Assembly: GCA_963800475.1 (NCBI GenBank)
Contig: CAWDAZ010000004.1
Location: forward strand, 1-64,000
Direction of reading: 5' to 3'
DNA: 64,000 bases
Origin: Palsa-465 sp963800475
GTDB taxonomy: Bacteria > Actinomycetota > Thermoleophilia > Solirubrobacterales > Solirubrobacteraceae
This document shows positions 1 to 10,831 of this stretch, piece by piece. The position numbers were made by a program, and so were the translations under genes. Positions within the stretch are counted from its first letter, which is position 1. Each line of letters starts with the position of its first letter. The notes beneath the pieces were generated by a model. It had not been told where the DNA came from. It ran no database searches and saw only the letters and a program-made list of their open reading frames with translations.

Positions 1-209
1 CGAACCTCGTTCGCGTCGTAGTAGGTAGCCGCCTCACGCGTAGCCTGATCCTGGCTCTCCAATGCGCGCCCATCAGTCGTGCTCCCAGCCCACAGATAGC
101 GACTGCCCTGCGCCAAGTTGATCGCCGAACCCGGCAACGAAGAAAGATCGCCCCCCGACCATCCCCCCAAGTCATACCCAGACGCACCATACGTCCCAAC
201 CCAATTCCC
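1..209. repeat. Direct repeat copy A of a surface-domain coding block
   Basis: This block is nearly identical to 500-708 (offset 499) with only scattered substitutions such as gcctcacg/gcttcacg. Both encode the start of the same beta-rich domain on the minus strand. The repeat unit extends beyond the left edge of the window. Confidence 0.85.
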
Positions 210-3195
210 CTGCCGTCGATCCTGAGTCGTACGGTGGGGGTGGCGTGCCTGCGTCGCCCCAGAAAATCCCGGATAGCACCGCATTGGCCCCAGCGGTGCG
301 ATCGACCGTGACCGTGATCGTTCCCCCCGCTGACACGCTCACTGGCGTGGTGACCCACGCACCCTGACTGAAATCGGACGACAGGTTCGCGACCTGCGTC
401 CCATTCACCGAAAGCGTCTCACGGCGACCGGCGGTGTCCCAATCAACCGCGTACAAGTGCAGGTTCCCGGTGAACGCGCTACTGAAGGTCAGTACCACCC
501 GAACCTCGTTCGCGTCGTAGTAGGTAGCCGCTTCACGCGTAGCCTGATCCTGGCTCTCCAACGCGCGCCCATCAGTCGTGCTCCCAGCCCACAGATAGCG
601 ACTGCCCTGCGCCAAGTTGATCGCCGACCCCGGCAACGAAGAAAGATCGCCCCCCGACCATCCCCCCAAGTCATACCCAGACGCACCATACGTCCCAACC
701 CAATTCCCGCCGCTTGGGACGCCGCTACCAGTCGTAAACGTCTGGTCGGAACCGTACGTGGTCCCGGCCGAACTGGTCGCTTCGATCCGATAGTGGTACG
801 TCGTCCCCGGCGAAAGCCCGGTCAGGCTCGTCGACTCGTTTTGACTGGTCGTTCCCGACCCGGCGCTTGGGTCAGGCGGACCCGGCGCCTGCGAGCCGTA
901 GCTCGGGGACGTTCCGTAATCGAAGTGGTAAGTCGTCGCCAGCCCATTCGGATTGACCGTCCCCGCGACCGTCGCCGAGGTCGATGTAAGGTTGCTAAAC
1001 GAACCGGTAGTAACCGTCGGCGGGCTCGTCGTTGTGAAGGTCTGATCGGCGCCGTACGTGGTTCCCGCGGAGCTGGTCGCCTCGATCCTGTAGTGGTAGG
1101 TCGTTCCTGGCGAAAGCCCGGTCAGACTCGTCGACTCGTTTTGACTGGTCGTTCCCGAGCCGGCGCTTGGGTCGGGCGGACCCGGCGCCTGCGAGCCGTA
1201 GCTCATGGACGTTCCGTAATCGAAGTGGTAAGTCGTCGCCAGCCCATTCGGATTGACCGTCCCCGCGACCGTCGCCGAGCTCGACTGAGGCTGCTGAAGA
1301 ACCGGTAGTAACCGTCGGCGGGCTCGTCGTCGTGAAGGTCTGATCGGCGCCGTACGTGGTCCCCGCGGAGCTGGTCGCCTCGAGCCGGTAGTGGTAGGTC
1401 GTTCCTGGCGAAAGCCCGGTCAGGCTCGTCGACTCGTTTTGACTGGTCGTTCCCGAGCCGGCGCTTGGGTCGGGCGGACCCGGCGCCTGCGAGCCGTAGC
1501 TCGTGGACGTTCCGTAATCGAAGTGGTACGTCGTCGCCAGCCCGTTCGGATTGACGGTCCCCGCGACCGTCGCCGAACTCGACCCGACGCTGCTCGAAGA
1601 TCCGGTGGTCACGGTAGGCGCCTGTGAGCTACTGCAGCTCGGGAACTTGAACGAGCCGATCCGCGTGTGCCAGTTGAAGGAGCCGTTCGCGGGCAGGTAC
1701 TCGTTCACGTACCAGAACGTGCAATCGTCGGCGGGGTCGACGGACATCTCGCTGTAGTCGCCCCAGCGGGTCAGTCCGCCGGTCTGCGAGCCGGCGCCGG
1801 TGAAGATGGTCGTCTCCCCCTGGGGCATCGTTCCCGAGCGGGTCGCTCGCCAGGCGCCCTGTGTACGCGACGCCGGGATGCAGCGAGCTGCTCGACGTGC
1901 TGTAGCCGAGCGCCATGTCGCCCGAGTGGTCCATCGCGATCGAGCCCATCCAGCGGTAGGTGTTATCTGGCGCGTAGGTTCCCTGCTGGTAGACGCTCAG
2001 CGAGCCCGCGCTCGGGCGCAGCTCATACCAGCGCATCCCCACCGAGCTGCCGGCGACTACCGCGTGCGAGACGACCATCGCCTCGTGGTCGCCGAAGTTG
2101 CGGTACGCGAGGCGAAACATCAGCCGGTCAGCGAGTGAGTCGAGCTGAACTGCGGGTGCCCGGCTGTGGGATGCAGGTACCGCCGCCGCACGCCTCCGAG
2201 AACGAATTGACGGGCAGGGTGGTCGGGCCCGGTCAGCGTGCTGTTGGCAGGTGTCGTCCAGTCGACGTGGAACTTCCAGTAAGCCAGCGCATTCGCCTGG
2301 CGTGGGCGAGATGCCCGACGAACCACTCCGGCTCCCCGGAGGGCGGCGGAGTCGTGCCGTCTAGTGTCGCCGGCAGAACCGATCCCTGCGCGCTCGATGG
2401 CGTGAAGCACTGCTGAGTTGCGGCCGCCCCGGTGAGCATCGCCGTCCGGTTGAGCGCGCACATCTCCGCACCCAGGAACTGGGTCCCGCTCGCGTTGTAC
2501 TGGTTGAAGGACAGGTAGTAGGCGTCAGGCCAAACGCCCAGCTTCGGGTAGTCGGGGAAGTTGCTGTACTGGAAGCTATACCGGTGCCAACTGCCCGTCG
2601 CATCGCTCGTCGAGGACACCGCCACGCAATCGAGGTACGGCGTCGTGCTGACCGAGAACTGCTGAATCACCCAGCGCTGGCTGATCGTGTCGAACAGGAT
2701 GGTGCCGTCCCCATCGTTGTTGCTCTGACAGCCACCGCCGAATCCCGACCACAGCGTGTTGGTCGCCTCGGGGCCGAGTAACAGCGTCCCGGTCTTTGAG
2801 TAAACCGCCAGCTCCGTGTTGACGAGCTCGACGTACTGCGTTGGCCCGGCGGCGCCGTCGTCGTCGGGTGGCGCCGAGCCGTTGGCGGTAATGCCGTCGA
2901 AGTTGGAGATCGTCGATAGAGCGAGCGGGGACGGGGACTTCGGGCCGCTCGTGTTCTGTGCTGGGGCGCTCGAAGAGCCCGCCGGTCCAGGAGGCACCGG
3001 CCGCGCCGGATGCGCCGTGCCCGGGGTGTGGCTGGGCGGAAGCGACCGTAGCGGCGGCGAGGTGTCGTGGTGTGTCGCGGGCCCCGATTCTGGCGGGCCG
3101 GGTGCACCGGGCGCCGCGGCCTGGCCACGGCTGGCGACCGCGGGTGAGGCAAGGACGTCCGCCACCGCGAACACTGCACACAGCAGGACCGCCAC
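1..3195 (-). CDS. Large secreted repeat protein, frame-disrupted and running off the window
   Basis: Reading down the minus strand, a signal-peptide-like start (hydrophobic LVAVLLCAVFAVADV) is followed by a domain of about 450 residues containing FDGI, GPTQYVELVN, LDSLADRLMFRLAYRNFG and RWGDYSEMSVDP...DDCTFWYVNEY. Next come three fibronectin-III-like repeats of about 100 residues, then copies of a beta-rich domain (NWVGTYGASGYD to VLSGIFWGD). The second copy continues past base 1. Reading it needs frame changes near 2300, 2225, 2150, 1810, 1290 and 205; the last sits in a CCCC run where the sister copy has CCC. GTG at 3195 is the first usable start, but the signal peptide seems to begin further upstream (RRITRSAVARQ). 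A cell-surface or secreted role is inferred; the N-terminal domain has no function known to me. Confidence 0.7.
500..708. repeat. Direct repeat copy B of the same surface-domain block
   Basis: Partner of 1-209. It encodes NWVGTYGASGYDLGGW through YYDANEVRV on the minus strand, and the domain runs on to about base 225. Confidence 0.85.
720..1620. repeat. Three tandem Fn3-encoding repeats (about 300 bp each)
   Basis: Three units code for PTVTTGS...VNPNGLATTYHFDYGT...GLSPGTTYHYR...AGTTYG-DQTFTT on the minus strand. Matching points are 300 bp apart between the first two copies and 298 bp apart between the second and third. The missing two bases near 1290 coincide with the frame change in the host gene. 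Nucleotide identity between copies is very high, so the array looks young or homogenised. Confidence 0.8.
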
Positions 3196-3468
3196 GAGGC
3201 CCAGTCCAACGAGTTGCCTCGCAACGGCCGATCGTGTTATGCGACGAATGTGTGGCCCCCCATGTTCCCTCCGAACACTGCGAACGCGGCGTCAGAGCGC
3301 TCCGACGGCTGGTGTATAGCACCTTCATCGACCGAACTGGGACCGACCTGAAGACCGCTCGACCCGCGCGATCCGCGACGCACACTGCTTTTCAGCGTGT
3401 TTTCGCTAACGCGAGGGATGTTCCCCAGTAGTCGTGGCAGCAGCCTCGGCAGGCACTCACGGAGCGCG
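3196..3468. other. Gap between two minus-strand surface-protein genes
   Basis: The stretch holds the presumed upstream region and perhaps the true N-terminus of the 1-3195 gene. I see no convincing promoter, RNA or further gene in it. Confidence 0.4.
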
Positions 3469-5766
3469 TCACACGATCGTGAAGCTAAGCGATCGTGGTT
3501 GTGAGCTCACGCCCGCGGCGCTCGCGGCGATGATCAGCGTGTCGCGACCGGGCTTGAGCTTCCTGGAACGCGACACGACCCCATCGAAGAAGACCTTGTT
3601 CGTACCGGCGTGGCCGGTGAACGAGAGCACGCCTCGGATCACAATACGTCCACGGACCCGCTGCGTGAACACGAAAGTGACCCGGGCCCGCTCGTTCAGC
3701 GCGAATGAGAAGGTTGTACCGACCGGGAGCTTGGGCGAAGCGCGGCTCGTGATCCTGGCAAGCCTCTTACCCTCTCGCCATCTGTGGTGCGACTGCCGGA
3801 CGGCGGTGATGGTCAGGCGGCGCAGGGGTCGGGGTCGCGAACACGTACGCCGCCCCGGCGGACCCGCGGGGGGAGGTCGCGTGCTCGGGAGCGCCGACGG
3901 CGATCGCCCCGCCGGAAAACGCCACGGATGAGCCGAGCTCGTCGCCCGCACCGCCGTCGGACGCGGTTAGCTCGGCCGTTTGCGCCGAGTTCTTCCACAC
4001 GCTTGACGCGGGCTGCGAGAACACGTACGCCGCGCCACGAGCGCCGGCCCCGGCGACTGCGTGCTCGGGGGCGCCGGCGATAATCGCCCCGCCGGAGACC
4101 GCGACCGAGTAACCCAGCTCGTCTCCGGCGCCGCCGTCGGAAGCGGTCAGCTCGGCGGTCTGCAAGGCGTTCCTCCATCCGCCCGCAGCCCGGCTCGGAG
4201 AAAACGTAGACCGCCCCTTGCTCGCTGTTGGCACCGACCGTATGGAGCATGGAGCCGACGGCGATCGTCGGACCCGAGATCGCCACCGAGTCGCCGAGCC
4301 CGTCGCCCGCGGCGCCGTCGGACGCGGTCAGCTCGGCCGTCTGCGTGGCGTTTCTCCACCCACCCGAGGAAGGCTCCGAGAACACGTACGCCGCCCCTTC
4401 GCCCGCGTGGTCCGAAGGTTGCGTGCCCGATGGCTGTCCCCGCGACCGTCCCGCCCGAGATCGCCACCGAGTACCCCAGCTCGTCGCCGGCGGCGCCGTC
4501 CGAGGCGGTCAGCTCAGCGGTCTGCTTCGTGTTCCTCCAGCCTCCAGAGGTGGGCTCGGAGAACATGTACACCGCTCCCTGACCGCCCCGGGCGGCGACC
4601 GTGTGCTCGGGGGCGCCGGCGGCGATCGTCGGGCCCGACGCCCCGACCGAGTCGCCAAGCTCGTCGCCCACGCTCCCGTCCGAGGCGGTCAGCTCCGCGG
4701 TCTGAGTGGCGCTTCGCCAACGCCCCGAGGTGGGCTGCGAGAACACGTACACCGCTCCGCCAGAGCCGTGCGCCGGGGCGCCCGCTGCGATCGTCGAGCC
4801 CGAGATCGCGACCGAGTATCCCAGCTCGTCGCCGGCGGTCCCGTCCGAGGCGGTCAGCTCCGCGGTCTGCCTCGCGTTCCTCCATCCCCCAGAGGCGGGT
4901 TCTGAGAACACGTATACCGCTCCCTGGCCCTGATGGCCCGCGACGGTGTGCTGTGGCGCGCCAACGGCGATCGTCGTGCCCGAGATCGCGACCGAATCGC
5001 CCAGCTCATCACCGGTGGCGCCGTCAGACGCGGTCAGCTCCGCCGCCTGGATAAATGGGTCGACCCGCAGCGGGTAGCGAGCCCCCTGGACGTCGACGGC
5101 CACGCGAAGCGTTGTACCCCTCAACGACAACCGCGCCCTTAAGCTGTGCCCGCGCGCGTCAGTGGCCACCAGCCCGCCGTAGCGCAATGCCGCCCGCCCG
5201 CCAGCGCCGTCGAAGCGCAGCGAGCGCCGGTCATCGTCAAGCACCGGACGAAGGTCCCCGGCGAGCGCCAGCGTCAGCATCAGCGGTCCTCGACGGGCGC
5301 CGGCGAGAGGGCGGGTGACGGTGAACCCTTGCTCGACGCCGAGTGGGCCATTCGCGTACCACTCGCTCACCGGCCCACGCCGATAAGCCGCCCCGTTGCC
5401 GTGCGCCGTCGGTGACACTACCCCGAGCGGGCGCTCGAAGCGACCATACCCGGCGCCGGCCAAGGTCAGGGAAAGCCGGCCTCGCGGGCTCGTCGACCCA
5501 CACCCCTGACCGGGTGAACGAGATCCGGAAGTGTTGCGAGGGGCTGAGCGCGTAGAGTCCGCTCGGGCGTGCCACGAACCCGGATAGGCTGCGGTCGTCC
5601 GCGCCTAAGCGCCGCCGACACCGGCCCCTGCGCGGCGGGCGGCAGGCCCGAGAGCTCCTCGCGCGACCGGGGCGCTCCACTGCCGTGCGCCGTCCGTCCA
5701 GGCGCGATGCCCCCCGCGACCACCGAGCGCGCTGGCCAGCACGGCCAGCAACGCGCCAGACGCCAC
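3469..5766 (-). CDS. Secreted FG-GAP (integrin-alpha-like) repeat protein, frame-disrupted
   Basis: An N-terminal hydrophobic segment starts at GTG 5766 (VASGALLAVLASALGG). A conserved pre-domain follows (SGLPPAAQGPVSAAL, YALSPSQHFRISF, VSEWYANGPLGVEQGFT, GARYPLRVDPFIQ). Then come seven FG-GAP-type repeats, each with ELTASDG, GDELG-SVAISG, IAVGAPEH and GAVYVFSEP. The C-terminal domain (about the last 100 residues) has the pattern TFSFALNERARVTFVF, which I associate with surface proteins of Thermoleophilia. FG-GAP repeats fold as a beta-propeller, so an extracellular adhesion or scaffold role is inferred. Frame changes are needed near 5720, 5600, 5470, 4410, 4190 and 3800. It lies just downstream of the 5779-6982 glycosidase-like gene on the same strand. 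Confidence 0.75.
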
Positions 5767-5778
5767 GTGCCGAGTGAC

Positions 5779-6982
5779 TCAGCCGTCTCTGAATGCGTAG
5801 TAGCCAGGTTTAGGGAGCCCGTCGTTGTAGAGCAGACCGCCACTGCTCCCGCCGGGTGGATCGTCATAGAGGTGGACCCAGCCCAGTGCGTAGATGAAAG
5901 ACGAGCTGCGGGCGATCCGCCATGCGTCCGTGATCCACTGGGCCTGTACATCGGGGGTCTCGTAATAATCGAACTCCTGGTCGACCGGGAGCCGTAGGGA
6001 TCGTCCATTCGGAGAGGAACAGCTTGATCTGCTGGCCAGGCGCGGCGAAGTTGCTCTGAACCAGCTGTGCCAAGCGGCCCAGATCCGAGAAATCAACCTG
6101 GCCGTCGGGAGAAGGTGGGTTGAGCAGATCGGGAGGACGCCACGAGAACGGGTTGTGGCCGTATAGGTCCATCCGTGGTGGCTGCCCGTCCGGCAGACGC
6201 ATATTCTCGATCCACTGCTCGGTCGAGATGTCCCCGGTGGTGTAGGTGTTTCCGCCGATCACCAGGTTGCTCGGGTTCGCGGCCTTGAGGACCCGGCGTA
6301 GCTGCGTCCAGCAGCTGCGCGTAGACCTGCGGGCGCCTCCGCCTGTGCCGGGCGTCAGCGTGGGTGGCACCGGGATCCGCGGGGACCACGGTGCCGAACT
6401 CGGTCTTGGCGATTTGGCTCGCCCCAGATCATCCAAAGGTGAACGGTGGGGTAACGCCGCGCCGCGGCCGTGATGAAGTCGGCCCAGTCGCTCACGTCCG
6501 TGGGCGGATAGTTCATTTGCCTGGCCACCATTAGCCCACGACGGGGTGAACTCCACTTGCAGCATGACCTTCATGTGGTAGTGCGCCGCGTGCTGGATCG
6601 CGTAGCTGATGTACGCGGGCCACTCGTATGCCGGGTCGTTCGGGTCGGTCGGGTCTGCCGGCGCGGTCGGTGCGCGACCTCGGCCCAGTTCAGGGTCGTC
6701 TGGAAGATCCCCACGCCGAGGCGCGTGATAGAGCGGGAAATTGGGACCTGCCCGTCGACGCTCACCGGCCCCCAGATCGCCTTCGCATCGGAGCGAGCCG
6801 CGAGCGCCGGCGGCGCGCCGCCGAGGAGCGCGATCACGGACGCCGATGAGCAGGACGGCGGCGCGGACTCGGATCCCCGGTTCGCGTTGAAGCGGTCGGT
6901 GGCGGCGACCGAACACTGGGAACTGGTCAAACGCAATCCGCCGAATGCGCTCGACTGCACGCTCGTCGATGGGACCACTCAT
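5779..6982 (-). CDS. Secreted glycosidase-like protein (TIM-barrel type), frame-disrupted
   Basis: This is a close paralogue of the 14651-15785 gene. It has an N-terminal hydrophobic segment, then LGVGIFQTTLNW, YHMKVMLQVEFTPSWANGG, NLVIGGNTYTTGDIS, PRMDLYGHNPFSWR, KLFLSEWTIPT and AQWITDAWRIARSSSFIYALGWVHLYDD. The glutamate of LSEW fits the nucleophile position of a clan GH-A glycosidase. The acid/base motif (WGEP in the paralogue) falls in a garbled stretch near 6420-6450. At least three frame changes interrupt it (about 6840-6660, 6480 and 6090). The start at ATG 6982 is uncertain. Activity and substrate are unknown; a role in trimming or remodelling the locus polysaccharide is inference. 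Confidence 0.65.
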
Positions 6983-7091
6983 TTGATCGCCTGCTCGGAG
7001 ATGTCCGTGGACCGCCGGACTCGCCCTCTACCGACGTCGTAGTGATCTTAGTTGATGACACCTCGAGCGAGGAGTTGAGGCGCAGGCTGGA

Positions 7092-7880
7092 TCACGGGCG
7101 CGGGGCGAGCATCCGCCGGTAGAGCTCGTCGACGCGGTCCACGAGCGCATCCAGCGAGAACGCCTGCGCGAACTCGAGCGAGTGGCCGCCGCCGTCCGCT
7201 CCGCCGAGCGCGGCGTCATCGAGCAAGCGAGACAGGGCGCTCGCCATCCCGAGCTCGTCGCTCGGGTCAACGATGAAGCCCGTGCTGCCTTCTCGAACCA
7301 CGCTCGCCACCCCGCCGACCCGGGTCCCCACGACGGGCGTGCCAGCCGCCTGCGCTTCGATCAGGCTCACCGGGGTTCCCTCGTTGTCTGAGGTGAGGAC
7401 GACGGCGTCGCTGGCAAAGCAGACGTCGGGGATGTCGCGACGAAAGCCCGCCCAGGTGAGGCGGCCATTCAAGCGCGTCCGCCTCAGTGCTTCGCTCGCA
7501 GCGTCGGTCGCAGCTCTCCGTCTCCGACGACGAGGAAATGCACCCCCTGACGTTGGGCGCCAAGTCGCTCCGCTACGCGCAGGAACCGGTCGACCCGCTT
7601 GATCGGCACCAGCCGCGCGATCAGGGTCACCAGCCGGTCGTCCTCGGCGATGCCCAGCTCGTTGCGCAGCCGCCGCCGCCGTTCGACTCGCTCGGCGGCG
7701 CTCACCGCGAACGGCTCCAGGTCAAATCCCAGCGGCACGACCTCGAAGCGATCGCGATCCGCCACGCCGAGGCCGACGAGATCGTCTCGCACCTCGTCGC
7801 TCACGGCGATCAGGCGATCGGTGAACCGGGCCAGAAACCGCTCGATCCGCCGGTAGGCCGTGCGTTGTCGGAGGTCTGGA
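7092..7880 (-). pseudogene. GT4 glycosyltransferase, C-terminal part, fused to the preceding paralogue
   Basis: The sequence encodes the middle and end of a GT-B fold GT4 enzyme: YRRIERFLARFTDRLIAVSDEV, LARLVPIKRVDRFLRVAE, VVGDGELRP, then WAGFRRDIPDVCFASDAVVLTSDNEGTPVSLIEAQAAGTPVVG. The EGTP...E pattern is the donor-binding E-x7-E region. The N-terminal acceptor half is missing. At the junction near 7865-7875 the reading passes from the SDN of the upstream paralogue straight into the AYRRIER of this one. Another frame change lies near 7480. The remaining C-terminal half looks well conserved, so this may be a recent deletion between tandem paralogues or an assembly collapse. Confidence 0.65.
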
Positions 7881-8786
7881 CCACAACGTCGCTGGCGAAG
7901 CAGCACCGCCGGCATGTCGCGCCGGAAGCCAGCCCACACGAGCCGATCCCCAAGGACGCCGCGCGTCGGGCGAGCTCCGCAGCTGGTCCCGCAGCTCGCC
8001 GTCGCCCACGATCAGGAACCGTACGTCCTGCAGATCGCGCAGGGCCGCAGCGACCCGCAGGAACCGATCGACCCGCTTGATCGGCACGAGCCGCGCGATC
8101 AGCGTGACCACCCGGGCCTCCGACGGAATGCCGAGCTCGGCTCGCAGGGCGTCGCGCATCTCCTGCCGCACGGCGCCGTTGACGGTGAACGGCGACAGGT
8201 CGAAGCCCAGCGGCACCACCTCGAACTTCGACGCCGGCGCAACGTCCATCGCGACCAGCTCGTCTCTGACCTCGTCGCTCACGGCAATCAGCCGGTCGGT
8301 GCGGCGCGCCAGCCAGCGCTCGATCCGGCGGTAGATCGCAGCGGTGCGGGGCGAGAAGTAGCCGGTCAGCGAGTGGCCGTGGAAGGTGTGGATGAGGATC
8401 GGCCGCGTGCGCCGCCGAGGGAAGGCGAGCAGGGCCGCCACTCGCCCGAGCGTTCCACCCTTGGCCGCGTGGGTGTGGACGATGTGGGGTCGCTCCCGGC
8501 GGATGATCCGGATCAACGCCACGAGCGCCGGGAGGTCACGCCAGCCGGGGTTGCGCCGCATCCACCGCACGAGCACGGGCCGCACCCCGAGCTCGTCGGC
8601 GAGGTAGTCCATGTTGCCCTCGTCCGGCTCCTCGGCGCCGCGGACCAGCGTCGTCTGATAGCCGTGCTCCTCCAGGCGCTTGGTGAGCGTGATCGCCTGG
8701 ATCGCGGGTCCGCCGATGTTGAGCCGGGCGATGATCCGCACGATCCGCACCGGCTCTGCGCCGGTGAGCGGAGTGCCGTGGCTCAC
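7870..8786 (-). CDS. GT4 glycosyltransferase, truncated before its donor-binding end
   Basis: GTG 8786 overlaps the TGA of the upstream WecA-like gene (GTGA). The protein begins with RIVRIIARLNIGGPAIQAI, a typical GT4 N-terminus with a glycine-rich acceptor loop. It continues through HTHAAKGGTLGRVAAL, FHGHSLTGYFS, AVSDEVRDELV, LARLVPIKRVDR and VGDGELRDQL. It then reaches WAGFRRDMPAV and loses frame, running into the next paralogue before the conserved EGTP...E motif. In the family this transfers a sugar from a nucleotide donor to a lipid-linked chain. As it stands it should be inactive unless the junction is an assembly error. Confidence 0.7.
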
Positions 8787-9860
8787 CGGGAATCGATCCC
8801 GACCGCTTCTGGGCTCGCGGCGGGCGGCGGGGCCGGCTCGCTGCCGACGGCGATCCCCTGCGGACGCCACCGCGCGGTATCGAGCACGATGATCGACGAC
8901 AACGCCGATGACGAAGATCGCGAACGCGAGGCCCGCCACGGCGCTGCTACCCAGCTCGAAGCCGACGATCGCGAGTCGAGCAGAGCGACGCCTGCCCCAG
9001 CGCCAGCGCTGCCGCGACCGCGCGCGGGGTGTGAAGCGCGAGCAGCAGCCGGTGGGTCAGGTGATCGCGACCGCCGGTGACGGGCGTCACCCCCGCCGAA
9101 TTCGCGAGAAGACGACGAGCGCAGCGTCGAGTATCGGCAGCCCCACGAGCAGCGCGCCGACCAGTATCCCAGCGTTGCCGGCCGGCGCGCGGCGTGCCGC
9201 GGCCATTGCGAGCGCCGCGACGAGGAATCCGACCGGCATGCTGCCGCCGTCTCCGAGGAAGATCCTCGCAGGGCGCGCGAGGTTCCACGGCAGGAAGCCC
9301 GCGCACGCGCCGGACAGGGCGAATGCGAGCGCGGCCACGGACACCTCGCCTTTGATCGCGGCGAGCACCCCGATCCCCATTGCAGCCGTTGCTGCCACGG
9401 TGCTGCAAGCGCCGTCGAGGTTGTCCATCAGGTTGAACGCGTTGACGACGCCTACCACCCAGACGATCGTGAGCACGACGTCGACCACGGTCGGGAGGCT
9501 GGTGTCCCATCCGAGGCCGGCCGCGAACACTGCCGCCGCCGCGCCCCCTTCGGCAAGCACCCTCCACTTGGGGGGCACCGCGCCACGATCATCGATCGTT
9601 CCGAGCACCCACAGGCCGACCGCGCAACCGAGCACCACCAGCAGCGATTCGCTTGCGCCGACGATCGCCGTGGCAACCAGAACCGCGAACAGCACGGCGC
9701 TGCCCCCCAAGAACGGGGTCGGCGCAGCGTGACGCCGGTACCCTCGCGGGCGGTCGTAGCAGTCGGTGCGAGCGGCGATCCTGATCGCGAGCGGTGTGAC
9801 TCCGAAGGAGACGGCTCCGGCGACCACAAATCCCACCGCTGCTGAGAGCTCAGTGCTCAT
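8783..9860 (-). CDS. WecA/TagO/MraY-type glycosyl-1-phosphate transferase
   Basis: This is a polytopic membrane protein that should attach a sugar-1-phosphate to undecaprenyl phosphate and so prime chain synthesis at the inner membrane face. Family motifs are visible: RRHAAPTPFLGG, LGTIDDRGAVPP, NAFNLMDNLDG and LPWNLARPARIFLGDGGSM, which carry the Mg-binding aspartates. Up to VFSRIRRG (about 257 residues) it is open. One or two frame changes near 9100 and 8940 are needed to reach the last membrane segment (AGLAFAIFVIGVVV) and the tail IVLDTARWRPQGIAVGSEP. The stop then overlaps the next gene start. ATG 9860 overlaps the stop of the SDR gene by one base (TGATG). Confidence 0.8.
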
Positions 9861-10831
9861 CAGGCGCCGACCAGGGAGTCGAACCCGCTCGGTCGCCCCG
9901 CTTCCCGGAAGTGCTCGATCGTGCGCCGGAGCCCCTCCCGAAGCAGCACCGACGGCTCGTACCCAAGTTCCGCGCGCGCGCGAGACAGATCGGCGAGCGA
10001 GTGCCTGACGTCGCCTGGGCGCGGCGCTGCATACACGGGCCCGACATCACACCCGAGCAGGTCACGAAGCTCGCCCACCAGGCGGTTCACCGTCACCCGC
10101 TCGCCGCAGGCGACGTTGTAGACCTTGCCGGCGACATCGGTGGCTTCCATCGCGAGCATGTTCGCCTCGACGACGTTCGCGACGTACGTGAAGTCGCGCG
10201 ATTGCTCGCCATCGCCGAAGATGACCGGCGGCTCGCCGGCCATCAGGGCGCTGATGAAGTTCGGGATCACCGCCGCGTACTGGGACGTCGGATCCTGGCG
10301 CGGGCCGAACACGTTGAAGTAGCGAAGCGCGACCGTCTCCAGCCCGTACACGCCGTGAAAGCTGCGGGCGTACCCTTCGCCGGCGAGCTTGGCGGTGGCG
10401 TAAGGGGAGATCGGGAGCGATGGCTGGTCCTCGCGCTTGGCCGCCGTCCCCGCGCTCGATCCGTACACCGAGGACGAGGACGCGCAGACGACTCGGCGCA
10501 CGCCGTGGTCGCGGGCGGCCAGCAGCACGTTGAGCGTCCCGATCACGTTGGTGGCGTTGCTCGTGAGCGGGTCCTGAATCGAGCGCGGAACCGAGGGGAG
10601 CGCCGCCTGGTGCAAGACCACCTCGCAGCCCGCGACGGCCTTGGTGACGCGTTCGTAGCTCTGGATGTCGCCCTCGATCAGCTCGACCTCGCCACCAAGC
10701 GCGCCGATGTTCGAACGCCGCCCGGTCGCGAAGTTGTCAAGCACGCGCACGCTGTAGCCCTGCTCGAGCAGGTGCGCGGCGAGGTGCGAGCCGATGAAAC
10801 CTGCGCCGCCGGTGACGAGAATGCGCGTCAT
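9860..10831 (-). CDS. Extended SDR sugar-nucleotide epimerase (UDP-GlcNAc/UDP-Glc 4-epimerase-like)
   Basis: The protein has 323 residues. The NAD-binding GGAGFIGSH is at residues 8-16, with LDNFATGRRSN, GDIQSYE and the active-site pattern SSSSVYG...SPYATAK, where Y and K are the SDR catalytic pair. ALRYFNVFGPRQDP and GDGEQSRDFTYV are typical of WbpP/GalE-like 4-epimerases. It should interconvert gluco/galacto forms of UDP-sugars for the polysaccharide pathway. The reading frame is intact, unlike most neighbours. The start ATG overlaps the TGA of the next SDR gene (ATGA), so the set is translationally coupled. Exact substrate is not readable; a UDP-GlcNAc(A) epimerase is the best guess. Confidence 0.85.
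   Translation of the reverse strand: MTRILVTGGAGFIGSHLAAHLLEQGYSVRVLDNFATGRRSNIGALGGEVELIEGDIQSYERVTKAVAGCEVVLHQAALPSVPRSIQDPLTSNATNVIGTLNVLLAARDHGVRRVVCASSSSVYGSSAGTAAKREDQPSLPISPYATAKLAGEGYARSFHGVYGLETVALRYFNVFGPRQDPTSQYAAVIPNFISALMAGEPPVIFGDGEQSRDFTYVANVVEANMLAMEATDVAGKVYNVACGERVTVNRLVGELRDLLGCDVGPVYAAPRPGDVRHSLADLSRARAELGYEPSVLLREGLRRTIEHFREAGRPSGFDSLVGA

Noticed and set aside
457..1308. Arg-rich plus-strand open frame across the Fn3 repeats
   Set aside because: It is a shadow of the minus-strand repeats; the translation repeats with the same 300-bp period and resembles no protein family.
720..1620. Possible CRISPR-like array
   Set aside because: The units are about 300 bp, continuous without unique spacers, and encode in-frame Fn3 domains.
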